Assembly: GCA_964577175.1 (NCBI GenBank)
Contig: CAZNYC010000102.1
Coordinates: 1-14,699, forward strand
Source of the DNA: BS750m-G62 sp964577175
Lineage (GTDB): Bacteria; Planctomycetota; Phycisphaerae; FEN-1346
Direction of reading: 5' to 3'
Length of the DNA: 14,699 nucleotides
The notes under the pieces are model-generated. The model saw nothing but the letters and a program-made list of their open reading frames with translations. It was not told where the DNA came from and did not search any database. The translations under genes were made by a program, and so were the position numbers. Shown piece after piece: positions 11,643 to 14,699 of this stretch (position 1 is the stretch's first letter; every line of letters begins with the position of its first letter).

Positions 11643-14600
11643 ATGGGCCCGGCGATGGCCAGGCCACGGTGGAGGCGCACGGCCGGTTGCAGCGCCGCGC
11701 TATGCTGGCTCGCGCTCACCTCGAGCGCGGCGGCCGGCATGCTGGAGGCGGGGTCTGTCGACGTGGCCGCCACCGCCCCCGGCCAGACGGTGTTCCAGCC
11801 GGTTTCGTTCAGCCAGGCCTTCAGCCGCACGCCCGTCGTTTTCGTGATGCCGACCGCTGCGGGCGGTGACCCCGCCTCGCTCCGCATCCGCAACGTGACG
11901 ACCAGCGGCTTCGAAATCGCCCCCGTCGAACCGGCCGGCGAAGACGGCGTCCACCCCGGCATGCCGAACGTCGCGTACCTGGCGGTCGAACCCGGCCGGA
12001 CCGAGATCACCCCCGGCGTCTACCTGGACGCCGGCGTTCATACCACGACGAGCACGGTCCAGCGCCGGCCGCCGTTCGCCGACGGCGGTGCGTACGACAC
12101 GGTCCGGCTGCGCCACACGTTCGGCTCGACGCCCGCCATCCTTGCCACCGTCCAGACGGCGAACAACGAGGCGAACCAGCCGCCGGGCGAGCCCTCCACC
12201 CCCTGGCTCACCACCTCCGTGAACGGTCTTCAGACCGACCGCTTCGACCTGGCCCTGGAACGCTCGGAGGTGGCCGACGGCTCCACCGTGACGGTGCCGG
12301 AGCGCATCGGCTACCTGGTCATCCAGGCCACCTCCGGCACGCTGACCGACAGCGGCGGCAACCCGGTGGACTGGCAGGCGTTCATCACGAACGACGTGGT
12401 GCGCGGCTATTCGGAGGGGGAGGAACTCATCGCCTTCGCCCCCGCCTTCGCCGGCCCGCCGCTCGTCGTCGCCAACAAGGCATGGAAGGACGGAGGCGAC
12501 GGCGGCTGGCTCCGCCGGGGCACCCTGACCGCCACGCAGGTCGGCCTCTTCTGCGACGAGGACCAGTTCAACGACAGCGAGCGCTCCCACACCACCGAGC
12601 AGGCCTCCCTCGCCGCCTTCGAGCGGGCCTTCGCGGCCGACCTCGCCGCCGCCCCCATCACCATCGCCTGGACCGCCGGCGCCGGCACCGGCGACTGGGA
12701 CGACACCAGCCCCGCCTCGAACTGGGACCTCTGGGACGGCGACCCGGCCAACCTCGCCCCCGGCGACACGCTTCTCTTCGACGACACGGGTGCGGCGCGG
12801 ACCACCGCCACCGTTACGGCGGCGTACACGGCGGGGGTGGGCGAGGTCCGGTTCGAGGAATCGACCGCCTACACGCTCGACTCGGCCGGCGGCCGCCTCG
12901 ACCTCGCCGACGGCGGGGCCGTCACAAACGCCTCCTCTGCCCTCCAGACCGTCGGCGTGCCCATCGTCGCACGCGGCGCCGCCATGACCCTCGACGCCGG
13001 CGCCGTGGCCGGCGGCGGGTTCCTCTTCGGCACCGACGCCACGTTCGACCTCGCCGACACCGGCGGCGTGGCCCTGACGGTCACCGGTGCGAACGACACG
13101 ACCCTCGCAGGCGTCATCTCCGGGGTGGGCGGACGCCTCATCAAAGAGGGCGCCGCCGCGCTGACCCTCTCGGCCGCCAACACCTACACGGCCGGCACGA
13201 CCCTGGCCGAGGGACGCCTCGTTGCGGCCGACGACGACGCCCTCGGCACGGGCCCCCTCACCGTCTCGGGTCCGGCCACGCTGGAGCAGGGACCCGGCGT
13301 GGCGGCCCTGGCAAACGACGTGGCCCTGGCGGCCGATCTGACCGTCGACGCCGGCGCCGACCTCCTCATGGCCGGCCAGATCATCGGCGCCGGGACCGTC
13401 GTCAAGCAGGGCGCCGGCACCCTGACGCTGACGGCCGACAACGCCTTCCTCGGCGCCACCGTCGCCGCCGGCACGCTCGTCGGCGACACCGGCAGCCTCG
13501 CGGGCAACCTCGCCGCCGACGCCACCGCCGTCTTCGACCAGGCCGCCGACGGCACCTTCGCCGGCACCCTCAGCGGCACCGGCACGGTCTTCAAGGACGG
13601 GGCCGGCACGCTGACCCTGACGGCCGCCAGCCCCTTCACCGGCACGCTGACCGTCCGCGACGGCGTCGTCGCGCTGGAGGGCTCCCTGGCCGGGGACGTC
13701 CTCAACCGCGGGCTCCTGCTCGGCTCCGGCGTGGCCGGCGGCATCCATAACGAGGCGGGCGGCACGGTGGCCCCGGGCAATTCCATCGGCATCACCACCG
13801 TCGTCGGCGATTACACGCAGGCGGCCGGCAGCACGCTGGAAATCGAAACCGACGGCGCCCAGCCGCGCGGGCCCGGCTCCTCGCACGACCTGCTCGACGT
13901 GGGCGGCACGGCCACCCTGGAGGCCGGCAGCACCATCCAGGTCCTCGTCGCCAACCCGGGCGGCTTCAGCATCGGCGAGCGCCTCACCATCATCGACGCC
14001 GGCGGCGGCGTGACCGACGCCGGGGCGGACGTCGTGACCTCGGCCGCCGGGGCCGCCCTCACCTTCCGCCGCGACCCCGCCTTCACCGACGGCGACCTCC
14101 AGTACGCCATCGTGACGGAACTCGGCAGCCTGCTCGGCGTGGCCCGGGACGGCGACACCGCCCGCATCGCCGCCGCCCTCGACACGGCACCGGCCGGCGC
14201 ACCCGGCACGCCCTTCAACGACATGCTGAGCCGTCTCGGCAGCATGGACGCCGACGGCATCAACCGCGCGCTGGCCGACCTCAGCCCGAAACCGCTCGAG
14301 ATCCTCCCCCACCTCGCCGACGACGTCGCCGACACGTACCACCGGAACCTGGCGGCCCACACGGCCGCTGGACGCCGCGGGGGCGCGGGCCTGCAGGCGG
14401 CCGCCGGGCCGGCCCTCGGCGCCGACGCCGTCGCGGATGCGGCCCCCGCCCCCACAGCGGCGGGGGACGACCGCCCGGCGTCCGACTGGCAGGTCTTCGG
14501 CCACGGCTTCGGCCTCCGTGTGGACCAGGACACGGCCGCCCGGCGGACGGGGTTCACGGCGGAGGCGTACGGCGGCCAGATGGGCATCGACCGACGTTCG

Positions 14601-14699
14601 CCGGACGGGACCCGCCGGCTCGGCCTCGGCCTGGCCGCCGTCTCCAGCGACGTGACGTGGGCCCGGTCGCGCGGCGAGGTGGAGGAGGACGTCCTCCGC
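11643..14699 (+). CDS. Autotransporter with PATR repeats, C-terminus beyond the window
   Basis: This frame has 1019 codons to the window edge and no stop. The signal peptide MARPRWRRTAGCSAALCWLA...SSAAAG begins at ATG 11655; ATG 11643, four codons earlier, is also possible, and neither has a good ribosome site. Residues about 38-240 form a domain resembling H-type lectins (FSQAFSRTPVVFVMP, then VTTSGFEI). From about 340 comes the W-x-NW opening of beta-helix passengers (GDWDDTSPASNWDLWDGDPA). Three PATR-type repeats start near residues 490, 578 and 641, each with a G.G.L.K.G.G.LTL core followed by a GTL.V..G.L rung. PGNSIG (near 711) and DYTQAAGSTLEIE follow, typical of passenger ends. DWQVFGHGFGL (from 948) begins the outer-membrane beta-barrel, which is cut off by the window. 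It would display the passenger on the cell surface. Confidence 0.85.
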   Translation, partial: MGPAMARPRWRRTAGCSAALCWLALTSSAAAGMLEAGSVDVAATAPGQTVFQPVSFSQAFSRTPVVFVMPTAAGGDPASLRIRNVTTSGFEIAPVEPAGEDGVHPGMPNVAYLAVEPGRTEITPGVYLDAGVHTTTSTVQRRPPFADGGAYDTVRLRHTFGSTPAILATVQTANNEANQPPGEPSTPWLTTSVNGLQTDRFDLALERSEVADGSTVTVPERIGYLVIQATSGTLTDSGGNPVDWQAFITNDVVRGYSEGEELIAFAPAFAGPPLVVANKAWKDGGDGGWLRRGTLTATQVGLFCDEDQFNDSERSHTTEQASLAAFERAFAADLAAAPITIAWTAGAGTGDWDDTSPASNWDLWDGDPANLAPGDTLLFDDTGAARTTATVTAAYTAGVGEVRFEESTAYTLDSAGGRLDLADGGAVTNASSALQTVGVPIVARGAAMTLDAGAVAGGGFLFGTDATFDLADTGGVALTVTGANDTTLAGVISGVGGRLIKEGAAALTLSAANTYTAGTTLAEGRLVAADDDALGTGPLTVSGPATLEQGPGVAALANDVALAADLTVDAGADLLMAGQIIGAGTVVKQGAGTLTLTADNAFLGATVAAGTLVGDTGSLAGNLAADATAVFDQAADGTFAGTLSGTGTVFKDGAGTLTLTAASPFTGTLTVRDGVVALEGSLAGDVLNRGLLLGSGVAGGIHNEAGGTVAPGNSIGITTVVGDYTQAAGSTLEIETDGAQPRGPGSSHDLLDVGGTATLEAGSTIQVLVANPGGFSIGERLTIIDAGGGVTDAGADVVTSAAGAALTFRRDPAFTDGDLQYAIVTELGSLLGVARDGDTARIAAALDTAPAGAPGTPFNDMLSRLGSMDADGINRALADLSPKPLEILPHLADDVADTYHRNLAAHTAAGRRGGAGLQAAAGPALGADAVADAAPAPTAAGDDRPASDWQVFGHGFGLRVDQDTAARRTGFTAEAYGGQMGIDRRSPDGTRRLGLGLAAVSSDVTWARSRGEVEEDVLR

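Noticed and set aside
11700..14504. 934-codon open frame on the minus strand opposite the autotransporter
   Set aside because: It is the antisense shadow of a GC-rich gene: glycine/valine/glutamate-rich text without motifs, while the plus strand gives clear PATR repeats and a beta-barrel start.

Overview
The window is GC-rich DNA (codons end mostly in G or C) from a diderm bacterium. It most resembles an uncultured member of the Planctomycetota. The evidence is a secreted protein with a PEP-CTERM sorting tail, a large autotransporter with PATR-type repeats, a FecR-domain exported protein, weak or missing Shine-Dalgarno sites on several genes, and long intergenic stretches full of short palindromic repeats. 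A run of exactly 100 N (10774-10873) marks a scaffold gap in a draft, probably metagenomic, assembly. The phylum call is inference; there is no rRNA to settle it.

Layout. 1-456: no gene, with a 63-bp MITE-like inverted repeat. 457-1107 (+): HNH endonuclease-family protein. 1108-1669: gene-free and repeat-bearing, with a promoter candidate at its end. 1670-2506 (+): secreted FecR-domain protein. 2507-3035: repeats, then a good sigma70-type promoter and a structured 5' leader. 3036-4166 (+): PEP-CTERM protein followed by an intrinsic terminator. 4232-4590: no conventional gene, but promoter and terminator signals on both strands that suggest a small RNA or tiny ORF. 4591-5700 (+): two-TM protein with TPR-like repeats. 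It converges on a minus-strand cluster.

Minus-strand cluster, read right to left: J-domain co-chaperone (8550-7483), MerR/HspR-like regulator (7326-6811), small one-TM protein (6814-6566), rnpA (6569-6198), yidD (6013-5714). The regulator, TM protein and rnpA overlap by 4 nt at each junction, so they are probably translationally coupled. This joins a protein-folding module to tRNA processing (RnpA) and membrane-protein insertion (YidD). Next to the right is a minus-strand reading frame encoding MiaA continued without a stop into an HD-domain protein (10594-8999). MiaA itself carries a 14-residue insertion encoded by a palindromic 42-nt block.

10595-11088 holds 13-bp tandem repeats around the scaffold gap. 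The 55 bases on either side of the N run are identical, so the gap is probably an assembly-graph overlap rather than missing sequence. 11089-11421 (+) is a small coiled-coil lipoprotein. 11643 to the right edge (+) is an autotransporter cut off at the start of its beta-barrel.

I see no phage, CRISPR, defence or secondary-metabolite system. The more unusual signals are the MiaA-HD continuous frame, the in-frame palindrome in miaA, the identical gap flanks, the interspersed palindromic repeats around the chaperone and rnpA genes, and the possible small transcript at 4316-4487.
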